Shown piece after piece: positions 8,662-15,978 of a stretch of DNA of 16,120 bases. Position 1 is the stretch's first letter, and each line of letters opens with the position of its first letter. The translations under genes were made by a program, and so were the position numbers. This DNA comes from Rhodospirillales bacterium (GTDB taxonomy: Bacteria > Pseudomonadota > Alphaproteobacteria > UBA828): positions 1 to 16,120 of the forward strand of contig JAPOPO010000425.1 in assembly GCA_026712885.1 (NCBI GenBank), written 5' to 3'. Under the pieces are notes generated by a model, which was not told the origin of the DNA, made no database searches, and saw only the letters and a list, made by a program, of their open reading frames with translations.

Positions 8662-9933
8662 TTGATCCTCAAACGCGCGTATCTGGTGGCGGCTCACGAC
8701 GTGGCCATGGCCGGCGCGTCGTTCGTGCTTGCCCTGCTGGACCGTTACGGCTTCGGCGGCCTGTTTCGGCGCGACGCCGGCGTCGAGCGCAACATCGACG
8801 TGGGGCCGACTCGCCTCGAAGACCTGCTCGGCCGCCCACAGGCTACGCCCGACCGCGCCGCCATGCGCGCCCTGGTCAACGGCCGGCGGGTCTGCATTAC
8901 TGGCGCTGGCGGCACCATCGGCGCCGAGCTCGCGCGGCAGATCGCCGACGATGGGCCCGCGCACCTCACCCTGATCGACAACTCCGAATACAACCTCTAC
9001 CGGATCGATCTCGAGCTTGAGGAGGCGCATCGCAACCTCTCGCGCAGCACGGTGCTGGGCGACGTGCGCGACCCTGGCAGCGTCGCTGCGACCTTCTCCA
9101 GCACACGCCCGGAACTGGTGTTCCATGCGGCGGCGCTCAAGCACGTGCACATGGTCGAGGCCAATCCCAACGAGGGCGTGCTCACCAATGCCGTGGGCAC
9201 CCGCAATGTCGCCGATGCCTGCATCGTCTTCGGTGTCCGGTTAATGGTGCTGGTCTCGACCGACAAGTCGGTCGACCCTACCAGCGTCATGGGCGCGACG
9301 AAGCGCATCGCCGAGAGCTATTGCCAAGCGCTCGCTGACGCGCCGGCGGCCGGGAGCTTGCGGCTGGTGACGGTGCGCTTCGGCAATGTGATCGGCTCCT
9401 CCGGCTCGGTGGTGCCGCGCTTCCAGCGTCAGATCGCCACCGGCGGGCCGGTGACCGTCACCGACCCCGATGCCGCGCGCTACTTCATGACGACGCGGGA
9501 AGCGGTACAGCTTCTGCTTCAGGCATCGGCGCTCGGAGCGAAGGAGGAGGGCGGCGGCATCTACGCGCTCGACATGGGCAAGCCCATCAAGATTGCCGAT
9601 CTGGCGCGGCAGATGATCGGGCTCGCCGGCCTTGTGCCAGACAGGGATATCGAGATCGTCTTCACCGGGCTGCGCCCGGGCGAAAAAAAGGCCGAGAGCC
9701 TGTTCCACCCGGGCGAACCCATGCTGGTGACCGAGACCCCGGGCATATTCAAGGCGCGGTCGCGCTCCGCCGATGTCGCTCTCATGCGGCGACGGCTGGA
9801 CCAGCTCGCGGGCGCCGCACGCGACCGGCGCACGGCAGATGCGCTAGCCTTGATGGCGGCGCTGGTGCCCGAGTATGAGCCGAGCGACGGCGCTCTCTCG
9901 GCCGTCCCGGCGACTGCCGAAATCGCGCTATAG
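8662..9933 (+). CDS. CapD/FlaA1-like UDP-sugar 4,6-dehydratase, short form missing most of the membrane domain
   Basis: About 423 residues from a TTG at 8662. The catalytic part is complete: TGAGGTIGAELARQI for NAD binding (80-94), HAAALKHVHMVE (155-166), STDKSVDPTSVMGATKR (199-215; Met210 and Lys214 of the WbpM/PglF-type active site), RFGNVIGSSGSVVPRF, then YFMT and a RPGEKKAESLF motif. It should convert UDP-GlcNAc to a 4-keto-6-deoxy sugar for glycan synthesis. Long members of this family have four membrane helices and an extra nucleotide-binding domain, placing TGAGG near residue 290; here only the first helix (LVAAHDVAMAGASFVLALLDRYG) remains and is joined directly to the IDVGPTRLEDLLGRPQ lead-in. 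The frame is open upstream to 8506 but overlaps the preceding gene and looks unlike the family. An ATG at 8707 is a possible alternative start inside the helix. Confidence 0.88.
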   Translation: MILKRAYLVAAHDVAMAGASFVLALLDRYGFGGLFRRDAGVERNIDVGPTRLEDLLGRPQATPDRAAMRALVNGRRVCITGAGGTIGAELARQIADDGPAHLTLIDNSEYNLYRIDLELEEAHRNLSRSTVLGDVRDPGSVAATFSSTRPELVFHAAALKHVHMVEANPNEGVLTNAVGTRNVADACIVFGVRLMVLVSTDKSVDPTSVMGATKRIAESYCQALADAPAAGSLRLVTVRFGNVIGSSGSVVPRFQRQIATGGPVTVTDPDAARYFMTTREAVQLLLQASALGAKEEGGGIYALDMGKPIKIADLARQMIGLAGLVPDRDIEIVFTGLRPGEKKAESLFHPGEPMLVTETPGIFKARSRSADVALMRRRLDQLAGAARDRRTADALALMAALVPEYEPSDGALSAVPATAEIAL

Positions 9934-9965
9934 CCGGACACGACGCCGCATCAGGGAGTAGCTCA

Positions 9966-11555
9966 ATGTCCGAAACGCCAGGCCGGCCCATCGCGCGCGC
10001 GCTCGTCTCGGTCTCCGACAAGACCGGCCTCGAGGCGTTTGCGTCCACGCTTTCGCGCCTTGGCGTCGCCATCCTGTCCACCGGCGGCACGGCGCGGGTC
10101 TTGCGGGAGGCGGGCATTGCGGTGACCGATGTCTCGGACCACACGGGCTTTCCCGAGATCATGGACGGCCGGGTCAAGACGCTGCATCCAGCGATCCACG
10201 GCGGAATTCTTGCCCGCAGGGGCGACGCCGGCCACCGTGCGGCGCTGGAGGCGCACGATATCGCCGGTATCGACCTGGTCGTGGTCAACCTCTATCCCTT
10301 CGAGGAGGCGGTGCGCGCTGATGCCGCGCTCGACACCTGTATTGAGACTATCGACATCGGCGGTCCGGCGATGATCCGCGCTGCGGCCAAGAACCACGAG
10401 GACGTGACGGTGGTGGTCCAGCCCTCCGATTACGAGGCGGTGATGGAGGAGATGGAGGCCCTCGGCGGCGCCACGAGCCTCACCCTACGCCGGCGGCTGG
10501 CGGCGACGGCATTCGCGCGCACGGCCAACTACGACGCCGCCATCGCCCGCCGTCTCACGGCCGAGGCGGAGGAGGACCTCCTGCCTGCCCGCTTCGTGTT
10601 CGGTGGCTCTCGAAGCAGGCTCCTGCGCTACGGCGAGAATCCGCATCAGACCGCAGCTCTCTACGTGGATCCCACCGCGCCGCCCGGCGTTGCCCGGGCC
10701 GCGCTGATCCAGGGCAAGGAGCCAAGCTACAACAACCTGGCCGATGCCGACGCGGCCTTTGGACTGGTGCGCGAGTTTGACCAGCCCGCGATCGCCATCA
10801 TCAAACACGGCAACCCTTGCGGTGTCGGCCTCGGCGGCTCCCTCGCCGCAGCATACGAGAAGGCCAAGACCTGCGATCCGGTGAGTGCCTTCGGTGGCGT
10901 GGTCGCGGCCAACCGGCCGCTCGACGGAGCGACGGCGCGCGCCATCGCTGGCCTCTTCACCGAGGTCGTGATCGCCCCTGAGGCTGCAGAGGAGGCGCGC
11001 GCTGCGCTCGCTGCCAAGGCCGATCTGCGACTCCTCCTGACCGGCGCGACAGCCAACGATGGGGGCGAGCGGCTCATGGTCCACACCCTCGACGACGGCT
11101 TCCTGGTGCAGACGCAGGATACGGCGCGGGTGACGGCGGAGGCGCTCAAGACTGTGACCAAGCGCGCACCCACTAATCAGGAACTGGCGGACCTCCTGTT
11201 CGCGTTCACGGTCGCCAAGCACGTGAAGTCGAACGCCATCGTCTACGCCAAGGACAGCGCAACCGTCGGGATCGGCGCAGGCCAGATGAGCCGCGTCGAT
11301 TCCTCCCGGATCGCGGCGCAGAAGGCGGCTGACGCGTCCGCCGCCGCCGGCGAGGCCCGGTCGCGCGCGGAAGGCTGCGTGGTCGCCTCCGATGCGTTCT
11401 TTCCCTTTGCGGACGGGCTCTTGGCTGCTGCCGCAGCCGGCGCCACCGCGGTGATTCAGCCGGGCGGCTCCAAACGGGACGACGAAGTAATCGCGGCGGC
11501 GGACGAGCAGGGTCTTGCCATGGTCTTCACCGGCCTCCGCCACTTTCGCCATTAA
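9966..11555 (+). CDS. purH: PurH, bifunctional AICAR formyltransferase / IMP cyclohydrolase
   Basis: A 529-residue cytosolic enzyme that performs the last two steps of purine synthesis: AICAR to FAICAR with 10-formyltetrahydrofolate, then ring closure to IMP. The N-terminal IMP cyclohydrolase (MGS-like) domain starts RALVSVSDKTGLEAFA and contains STGGTARVL, MDGRVKTLHPAIHGGIL and VVNLYPFE. The formyltransferase domain contains GENPHQTAALY, SYNNLADADAA, the catalytic Lys280-His281 in KHGNPCG, KRAPTNQELADLLFA, KHVKSNAIVYA, GAGQMSR and ASDAFFPFADGL. The length is typical. AGGGAG at 9953-9958 is a strong ribosome site 7 bases before the ATG. It lies 32 bases after the dehydratase gene and 11 bases before the kinase gene, so it may be co-transcribed with both. 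Confidence 0.98.
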   Translation: MSETPGRPIARALVSVSDKTGLEAFASTLSRLGVAILSTGGTARVLREAGIAVTDVSDHTGFPEIMDGRVKTLHPAIHGGILARRGDAGHRAALEAHDIAGIDLVVVNLYPFEEAVRADAALDTCIETIDIGGPAMIRAAAKNHEDVTVVVQPSDYEAVMEEMEALGGATSLTLRRRLAATAFARTANYDAAIARRLTAEAEEDLLPARFVFGGSRSRLLRYGENPHQTAALYVDPTAPPGVARAALIQGKEPSYNNLADADAAFGLVREFDQPAIAIIKHGNPCGVGLGGSLAAAYEKAKTCDPVSAFGGVVAANRPLDGATARAIAGLFTEVVIAPEAAEEARAALAAKADLRLLLTGATANDGGERLMVHTLDDGFLVQTQDTARVTAEALKTVTKRAPTNQELADLLFAFTVAKHVKSNAIVYAKDSATVGIGAGQMSRVDSSRIAAQKAADASAAAGEARSRAEGCVVASDAFFPFADGLLAAAAAGATAVIQPGGSKRDDEVIAAADEQGLAMVFTGLRHFRH

Positions 11556-11566
11556 GGGGCACGCCG

Positions 11567-12505
11567 ATGATCGTCGTCTTCGGCTCGATCAACGTTGATC
11601 TCCTGTTCAGTGTCGATGCCCTGCCGCGTGCGGGCGAGACGGTGCTCTGCCCGGGCCACCGGGCCGCGGCCGGCGGCAAGGGACTAAACCAGGCCGTGGC
11701 CGCGGCGCGGGCCGCCACGGATCCAGCGGCCTCCGTGCAGATGGTGGGCCGCGTCGGCCCAGACGGCTTCGCCCTGCTCGCGCTTCAAGCCCTGAAGGAC
11801 GCCGGAGTCGGGACCGAGGCGATCACCGAAAGTGCACTGCCGACCGGCTGCGCCGCGGTAATCGTGGACCGTGTGGGCGAGAACCAGATCACCGTGGCGA
11901 GTGGCGCAAACACGGACCTGCCGCCGGAGGCGCTGCTGGAAGACTGGCTGGGGCCTGAGACGGTGCTCGTTCTGCAGATGGAGGTCCCGCTGGAGTCGAA
12001 CTGGACGGTGGTCGAACGGGCCAAGTCGCGCGGCGCCCGCGTCGTGCTCAATCTGGCCCCGGCCAAGCCGGTGCCGGCCGAACTGCTTCCCGCCTTCGAC
12101 CTTGTGGTGTTCAACGAAGTCGAGGCAGAGATGCTCGCCCGAGCGCGAGCGCTCGATGCTGCAGCCGGCGAGGAGGCGGCTCGCGCCATCGCTGCCCGCT
12201 ATGGCGTGACCACAGTGGTGAGCCTGGGCAGCGCCGGCGCCGGCGCCTTCACATCCGATGAGGCCTGGCGCTGCGGCGCGCTCGCGATCGAGCCTATAGA
12301 CACGGTGGGGGCGGGCGATGCCTTCGTCGCGGGCCTCGCGCTCGGGCTCGAAGCGGGGGCGACGCTGCCCGCGATGCTGCACCGGGCGAGCGTCATGGGC
12401 GGCCTCGCCTGCCTGGGCGAGGGCGCCGCGCCGGCGATGCCGTCAGCAGCAGAGATCGAGGCGCGGCTCGGCGACCTTCCGTCCGCGCAGTCTATGGCGC
12501 TATGA
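11567..12505 (+). CDS. PfkB family kinase, ribokinase type
   Basis: A 312-residue sugar kinase closest to ribokinase (RbsK), which phosphorylates D-ribose at O5 with ATP. Ribokinase-type features are present: GSINVDLLF with Asn9 and Asp11, the sugar-binding GGKGLNQAVAAAR (37-49; Asn41), an acidic residue in QMEVPLE near 139, NEVEAEML (183-190), and the ATP/anion-hole motif DTVGAGDAF (245-253) with catalytic Asp251. Length is close to E. coli RbsK (309). The ribosome site AAGGGG overlaps the purH stop codon, with 7 bases to the ATG, which suggests translational linkage to purH. Ribose-5-phosphate is the precursor of PRPP, so the pairing is metabolically sensible, but that is inference. A related substrate such as another pentose or a nucleoside cannot be excluded. 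Its 3' end overlaps that of the opposing mtnA-like gene by 6 bases. Confidence 0.88.
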   Translation: MIVVFGSINVDLLFSVDALPRAGETVLCPGHRAAAGGKGLNQAVAAARAATDPAASVQMVGRVGPDGFALLALQALKDAGVGTEAITESALPTGCAAVIVDRVGENQITVASGANTDLPPEALLEDWLGPETVLVLQMEVPLESNWTVVERAKSRGARVVLNLAPAKPVPAELLPAFDLVVFNEVEAEMLARARALDAAAGEEAARAIAARYGVTTVVSLGSAGAGAFTSDEAWRCGALAIEPIDTVGAGDAFVAGLALGLEAGATLPAMLHRASVMGGLACLGEGAAPAMPSAAEIEARLGDLPSAQSMAL

Positions 12506-13603
12506 CGCTGCTGCCTCGGCGGCGCGGTCCGGAAACAGCGTCAGCAGGCCCTTCTCCGAGGCGTCACACACCCCGCGATCGGTGATGAGCGCGGTCACGA
12601 GCCGCGCTGGGGTCACGTCGAAGGCGTAGTTGGCCGCGCGGCTGCCGGCGGGCGTGAGCGCCACTTTCGTCTCCTGCCCGCTCTCGTCGCGTCCGGTGAT
12701 AGTCAGCACCTCGTCCTCGTCCCGCTGCTCGATGGGGGTCTCGGCGCCATCCGCCAAGGACCAGTCGATGGACGGATGGGGCAGTGCGACGTAAAAGGGG
12801 ACGTCATTGTCGCTGGCGGCCAACGCCTTCAAATACGTGCCAATCTTGTTGCAGACATCGCCACGGGCCGTCGTGCGGTCGGTGCCAGTGATGCAGAGGT
12901 CGACCATGCCGCACTGCATCAGGTGGCCGCCAGCGTTGTCCACGATCACCGTGTGCGGCACCCCGTGGCGCGCCAGCTCCCACGCGGTGAGCGCGGCGCC
13001 CTGATTGCGCGGCCTGGTCTCGTCGACCCAGACATGGACCGGAATGCCCTTGTCATAGGCCATGTAGAGCGGTGCCAGCGCCGTGCCCCAGTCGACCGTG
13101 GCGAGCCAGCCGGCGTTGCAGTGGGTGAGCACGTTGACCGTGCCGTCCTTGCTTTCTGCCGCCTCTTCCACCAGCACGAGGCCGTTCTCCCCGATCGCCC
13201 GGTTGATGGCGACGTCCTCGTCGCAGATCTCCGCCGCCCGCCGGTAAGCGACAGCGACGCGCTCTTCGACTGCCAAGGGCCGGAGCCGGCGACCAAGATC
13301 CTCCAGTGCCCAGCGCAAGTTGGCCGCCGTTGGCCGGGTCCCGGCCAGGAGCATGATCGCGTTCTCCAAATTCGCATTACTTGGATCTTCGGCGAGAGCG
13401 AGGGCGACGCCGTAGGCCGCTGTTGCGCCGATCAGCGGCGCGCCGCGCACCACCATCGTGCTGATGGCGTGCGCCGCTTCCTCGACCGTGCGGAGCTTGC
13501 GCGTCCCGAATTTGTGAGGAAGGCGCGTCTGGTCAATGACGACGACCGTGCTGCCGTCGTCGTCCAGCCAAATGCTGCGATAGAGCTGACCGTCAATCTT
13601 CAT
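12500..13603 (-). CDS. mtnA: MtnA-like aldose-1-phosphate isomerase (S-methyl-5-thioribose-1-phosphate isomerase family)
   Basis: A 367-residue cytosolic isomerase. The family converts 5-methylthioribose-1-phosphate, or 5-deoxyribose-1-phosphate in some members, to the ketose-1-phosphate. Matching motifs: VVRGAPLIGATAAYG (51-65), TRPTAANLRWAL (89-100), LTHCNAGWLATVDWGTALAP with catalytic Cys162, VDETRPRNQGAALTAWEL (193-210), the TGTDRTTARGDVCNKIGTY block (239-257) with catalytic Asp242, and a C-terminal NYAFDVTPARLVTALITDRGV. The two active residues fall where Cys160 and Asp240 stand in the Bacillus enzyme. The block around Asp242 reads GTDRTTARGD rather than the commoner GADRIAANGD, so it may belong to a distinct subgroup. 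The start overlaps the stop of the RraA-like gene as ATGA, implying translational coupling. No MtnK, MtnP or other methionine-salvage gene is visible nearby, so the true substrate is open. Confidence 0.9.
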   Translation of the reverse strand: MKIDGQLYRSIWLDDDGSTVVVIDQTRLPHKFGTRKLRTVEEAAHAISTMVVRGAPLIGATAAYGVALALAEDPSNANLENAIMLLAGTRPTAANLRWALEDLGRRLRPLAVEERVAVAYRRAAEICDEDVAINRAIGENGLVLVEEAAESKDGTVNVLTHCNAGWLATVDWGTALAPLYMAYDKGIPVHVWVDETRPRNQGAALTAWELARHGVPHTVIVDNAGGHLMQCGMVDLCITGTDRTTARGDVCNKIGTYLKALAASDNDVPFYVALPHPSIDWSLADGAETPIEQRDEDEVLTITGRDESGQETKVALTPAGSRAANYAFDVTPARLVTALITDRGVCDASEKGLLTLFPDRAAEAAAS

Positions 13604-14286
13604 GAGCCACCGCCCACCTTCGTCATCATGTCGTAGCGCACCCGATCATGGGCTTCCACCGGGTCTACACCCTGGCGTACGGCCTCGATTATACCGTCCT
13701 CGATGTTCTTGAAGAGTGTCGCGTGCTCCAGCACCTCGGTCGCCCGCGTCATGGGGACGACGCAGACCCCGTTCTCGTCGGCGACGATGATGTCGCCGGG
13801 ATCGACCGAGACGCCGCCCAAACGCACGGGGATGCCGTAACCGGCGCAGGCGCAACGGTTGCGGATCGACTGCTGGATGAAGCCCCGGCCATAGACCGGC
13901 AAGTTCAGCGCCTTGTATTCGTCGATGTCGCGGGTAACGCCGTCGATTACGGTGCCGACGAGGCCGAAGTGCCGGGTTGTGAAGCCGGCAACGCCGCCAT
14001 AGCTGTTCACGTCCATGCGACCGCCCTGGTCGATCACGAGAACGTCGCCGGGATTGCCCAGTTTGACCGCCTCCAGGGTGCCGAGGACCGGCGATTCCTC
14101 CGCCTCGCCCACCGGCACCAGCTTCAGCGTTGCGGCAGGGCCCGCAATCTTGGCGCAGCTGTCCCAGAGCGGGCCGATGCCGTGCGGCGCGCCGGCAATC
14201 CCGGCCCGATCGAGCCCGTCGGACACGTTGGCGGTGGAAAGCCTTCGGTAACCCTCGACCAGCTCCTTGAGGTCGGCGTCAGTCAT
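13600..14286 (-). CDS. RraA / HMG-aldolase family protein
   Basis: A 228-residue protein of the family that includes 4-hydroxy-4-methyl-2-oxoglutarate / oxaloacetate-cleaving aldolases and the RNase E inhibitor RraA. The fold signature is clear: STANVSDGLDRAG (17-29), GPAATLKLVPVG (49-60), GDVLVIDQGG (80-89), GGVAGFTTRHFGLVGTVIDG (97-116), then TRD (118-120) with the conserved Arg-Asp of the active site, PVYGRG (130-135) and GVSVDPGDIIVADENGVCVVP (158-178). An enzymatic role, splitting or decarboxylating a 2-oxo acid with a divalent metal, is more likely than RNase regulation because it sits among metabolic genes; this is inference. The start at 14286 is chosen for GGGAG five bases upstream; a GTG at 14298 would add four residues. 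It lies 11 bases after the reductase gene and overlaps the mtnA-like gene by four. Confidence 0.85.
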   Translation of the reverse strand: MTDADLKELVEGYRRLSTANVSDGLDRAGIAGAPHGIGPLWDSCAKIAGPAATLKLVPVGEAEESPVLGTLEAVKLGNPGDVLVIDQGGRMDVNSYGGVAGFTTRHFGLVGTVIDGVTRDIDEYKALNLPVYGRGFIQQSIRNRCACAGYGIPVRLGGVSVDPGDIIVADENGVCVVPMTRATEVLEHATLFKNIEDGIIEAVRQGVDPVEAHDRVRYDMMTKVGGGS

Positions 14287-14297
14287 GGTTGCTCCCA

Positions 14298-15233
14298 CTA
14301 CGGATCCTGCGGCGTGTCGAAGCCGGTCTCCTTGGCCCGGACCAGCGCAGAGACGAGTGTGTTGTAGGGCGCTTCCAAACCGAACGCCAGAGCCTCCGGC
14401 GGGATCGCGCCGTTGATCGCGTCGATCTCCGAGCGGCGGCCGGCGAGGTGGTCAAGCAGCATCGAGGGGCGCGCGCCGGGGATTTTGGCGCCGAAGTCGT
14501 GCACGTAGGCGACCGGGTCATCGAAGTCGAGGCGGATGCCCTTGGCGCAGGCGACCCGATAGGCCTCCGTGGCGCAGCCGGAGGCAATGGGCCAGGCGTC
14601 GGCATCCGCCATGATTTCGCCCACTGTCAGCCCCGTCAGCGTCGCCGTGCCGCTGTAGCAGACGTTGCAGATGAGCTTCTCCCAGACGAGCTGGTCGATA
14701 TCGTCGAAGCACTTGACCCTGAAGCCGGACTCCCGCCAGAGCGCGGCGATGCGTTCGAGCCTCGGCGTCACCGCGCCGTGCGCTTCGCCGAGCCGCACCA
14801 GCTCCATGCCGTTGTGGTGCGCGTGACCCGGCGCCACGATCGAGGCACCGAAGCCCCCGACCACGCCGACGATCACGCGCTGCTCGCCCAGGATGTGGGC
14901 GACCTTGGCGGCACTGCCGAGGCCGTTCTGGATGGTCAGCACTGCGGTCTCGGGGCCGAGCAGGGCGCGGGCGCCGGTTGCGGCGGCCTCCACCTGCGGT
15001 GCCTTGGTCGCGACGATGACGAGGTCGCAGGGGCCGACAGTCGCGGGGTCCGTCGTGGCGCCGAGCGCCACCGTGCGATCGCCGCTCGCGCCTTCGAGCC
15101 GGAGCCCTTTGGCGGCGATCGCATCGACATGCGCCTGCCAGGTATCGATCGCCCAGACCTCGTTGCCGGCATCGGCCATGAGCGCCGCATAGACGCAGCC
15201 CATGGCCCCGGCGCCGACGATTCCGATCTTCAT
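14298..15233 (-). CDS. Ketopantoate reductase (PanE/ApbA) family NADP-dependent reductase
   Basis: A 311-residue protein of the 2-dehydropantoate 2-reductase family. The N-terminal Rossmann domain opens with MKIGIVGAGAMGCVYAALMA (GxGxxG at 7-12). Further hallmarks are VATK (Lys77), TIQNGLG (Asn103), GGFGA (127-130), and the C-terminal helical domain with LVWEKLICNVCYSG (catalytic Lys186, Asn190), SMLLDHLAGRRSEID (Ser257, Glu269) and AINGAI. The residues known to act in E. coli PanE (Lys176, Asn180, Ser244, Glu256) all have counterparts, so it should be an active 2-oxoacid reductase. Whether it makes pantoate is doubtful: alphaproteobacteria often carry several such paralogues in catabolic clusters, and here it sits with an RraA-like and an MtnA-like gene. 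GGAG lies 9 bases before the ATG. The SDR gene ends 40 bases upstream. Confidence 0.88.
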   Translation of the reverse strand: MKIGIVGAGAMGCVYAALMADAGNEVWAIDTWQAHVDAIAAKGLRLEGASGDRTVALGATTDPATVGPCDLVIVATKAPQVEAAATGARALLGPETAVLTIQNGLGSAAKVAHILGEQRVIVGVVGGFGASIVAPGHAHHNGMELVRLGEAHGAVTPRLERIAALWRESGFRVKCFDDIDQLVWEKLICNVCYSGTATLTGLTVGEIMADADAWPIASGCATEAYRVACAKGIRLDFDDPVAYVHDFGAKIPGARPSMLLDHLAGRRSEIDAINGAIPPEALAFGLEAPYNTLVSALVRAKETGFDTPQDP

Positions 15234-15273
15234 GGCTCGATGCTCCGTTGGTGGATACTGCGAAAGGGAGGGT

Positions 15274-15978
15274 TCAGGCCGGGCCGATGCGCGCGCCGTG
15301 CTCTTCGCACGATGCTTCGGCGAGCGCGACGAAGGGCTCGGTCACGTCATCCGGCGCAGGCAGCTTGCTCGCATCTTCGCCTGGATAGGCGCGGCGGCGC
15401 AGCTCGGTCGCCACCGGGCCGGGATCGAGCAGGTTGACCCGGAGCGCGCTGCGCCGGGTTTCCGCCGCGTAGCAGCGGACCAGCGCTTCCAAGCCCGCCT
15501 TGCTCGCCGCATAAGGGCCCCAGAATGCGGGCGTGTTCTCAGCAGCGGCGGCGGTGACGAAGATCGCCCGGCCCGCGGGCGAGGCGCGCAGGAGCGGGTC
15601 CAAGCTGCGGATCAGGCGCCAGTTGGCGCCGAGGTTGAGCGCGAGCGTCTGTTCCCAGTCCTCGGGCGCGTAGTGCCCCACCGGGCTCAGCTGCCCCAAC
15701 GTGCCGGCGTTGGCGACGAGGATATCGAGGCGGCCGAAGCGCTCGGCCAGCGCGCCGCCCAGCCGGTCGATCTGCTCGCCGTCGCGCAGATCCATCGGCA
15801 CCAGAGTCGCGGGCTCGTCCGATGCGCGCTGCACGGCGTCGTCCACTTCCTCCAGCCCGCCCGTGGTGCGGGCGACGAGGACGAGCCTGGCGCCCTCGGC
15901 GGCGAAGCGGCGGGCGACGGCTGCGCCCATGCCGCGCGAGGCACCCGTCACGAGCGCGAACCCGCCCTCCAGGCGCGG
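15274..15978 (-). CDS. Short-chain dehydrogenase/reductase, 5' end lost in low-quality sequence
   Basis: An NAD(P)-dependent SDR of about 235 visible residues. The coenzyme motif TGASRGMG stands at the N-terminus, led by RLEGGFALV, then NAG (VANAGTLG), the active-site YAASK and the PGPVATELRRRAYPG region. The Ser usually found 13 residues before the active Tyr is Ala here (VTAAAAEN instead of a VTS-type motif), so catalysis may be altered. A GTG at 15951 would remove the first beta strand and is not a credible start. The reading frame stays open to the window end, but beyond about 15978 it is Gly/Ala/Pro low complexity from G/C homopolymers and no ATG is found, so the true start is probably corrupted or missing. 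It is the first gene seen of the minus-strand cluster, 40 bases before the reductase gene. Substrate unknown. Confidence 0.82.
   Translation of the reverse strand, partial: PRLEGGFALVTGASRGMGAAVARRFAAEGARLVLVARTTGGLEEVDDAVQRASDEPATLVPMDLRDGEQIDRLGGALAERFGRLDILVANAGTLGQLSPVGHYAPEDWEQTLALNLGANWRLIRSLDPLLRASPAGRAIFVTAAAAENTPAFWGPYAASKAGLEALVRCYAAETRRSALRVNLLDPGPVATELRRRAYPGEDASKLPAPDDVTEPFVALAEASCEEHGARIGPA

Noticed and set aside
13600..14286. Calling the RraA-family gene an RNase E regulator
   Set aside because: The family name is historic; members within metabolic clusters with the conserved Arg-Asp are usually aldolases or decarboxylases, and there is no RNase context here.
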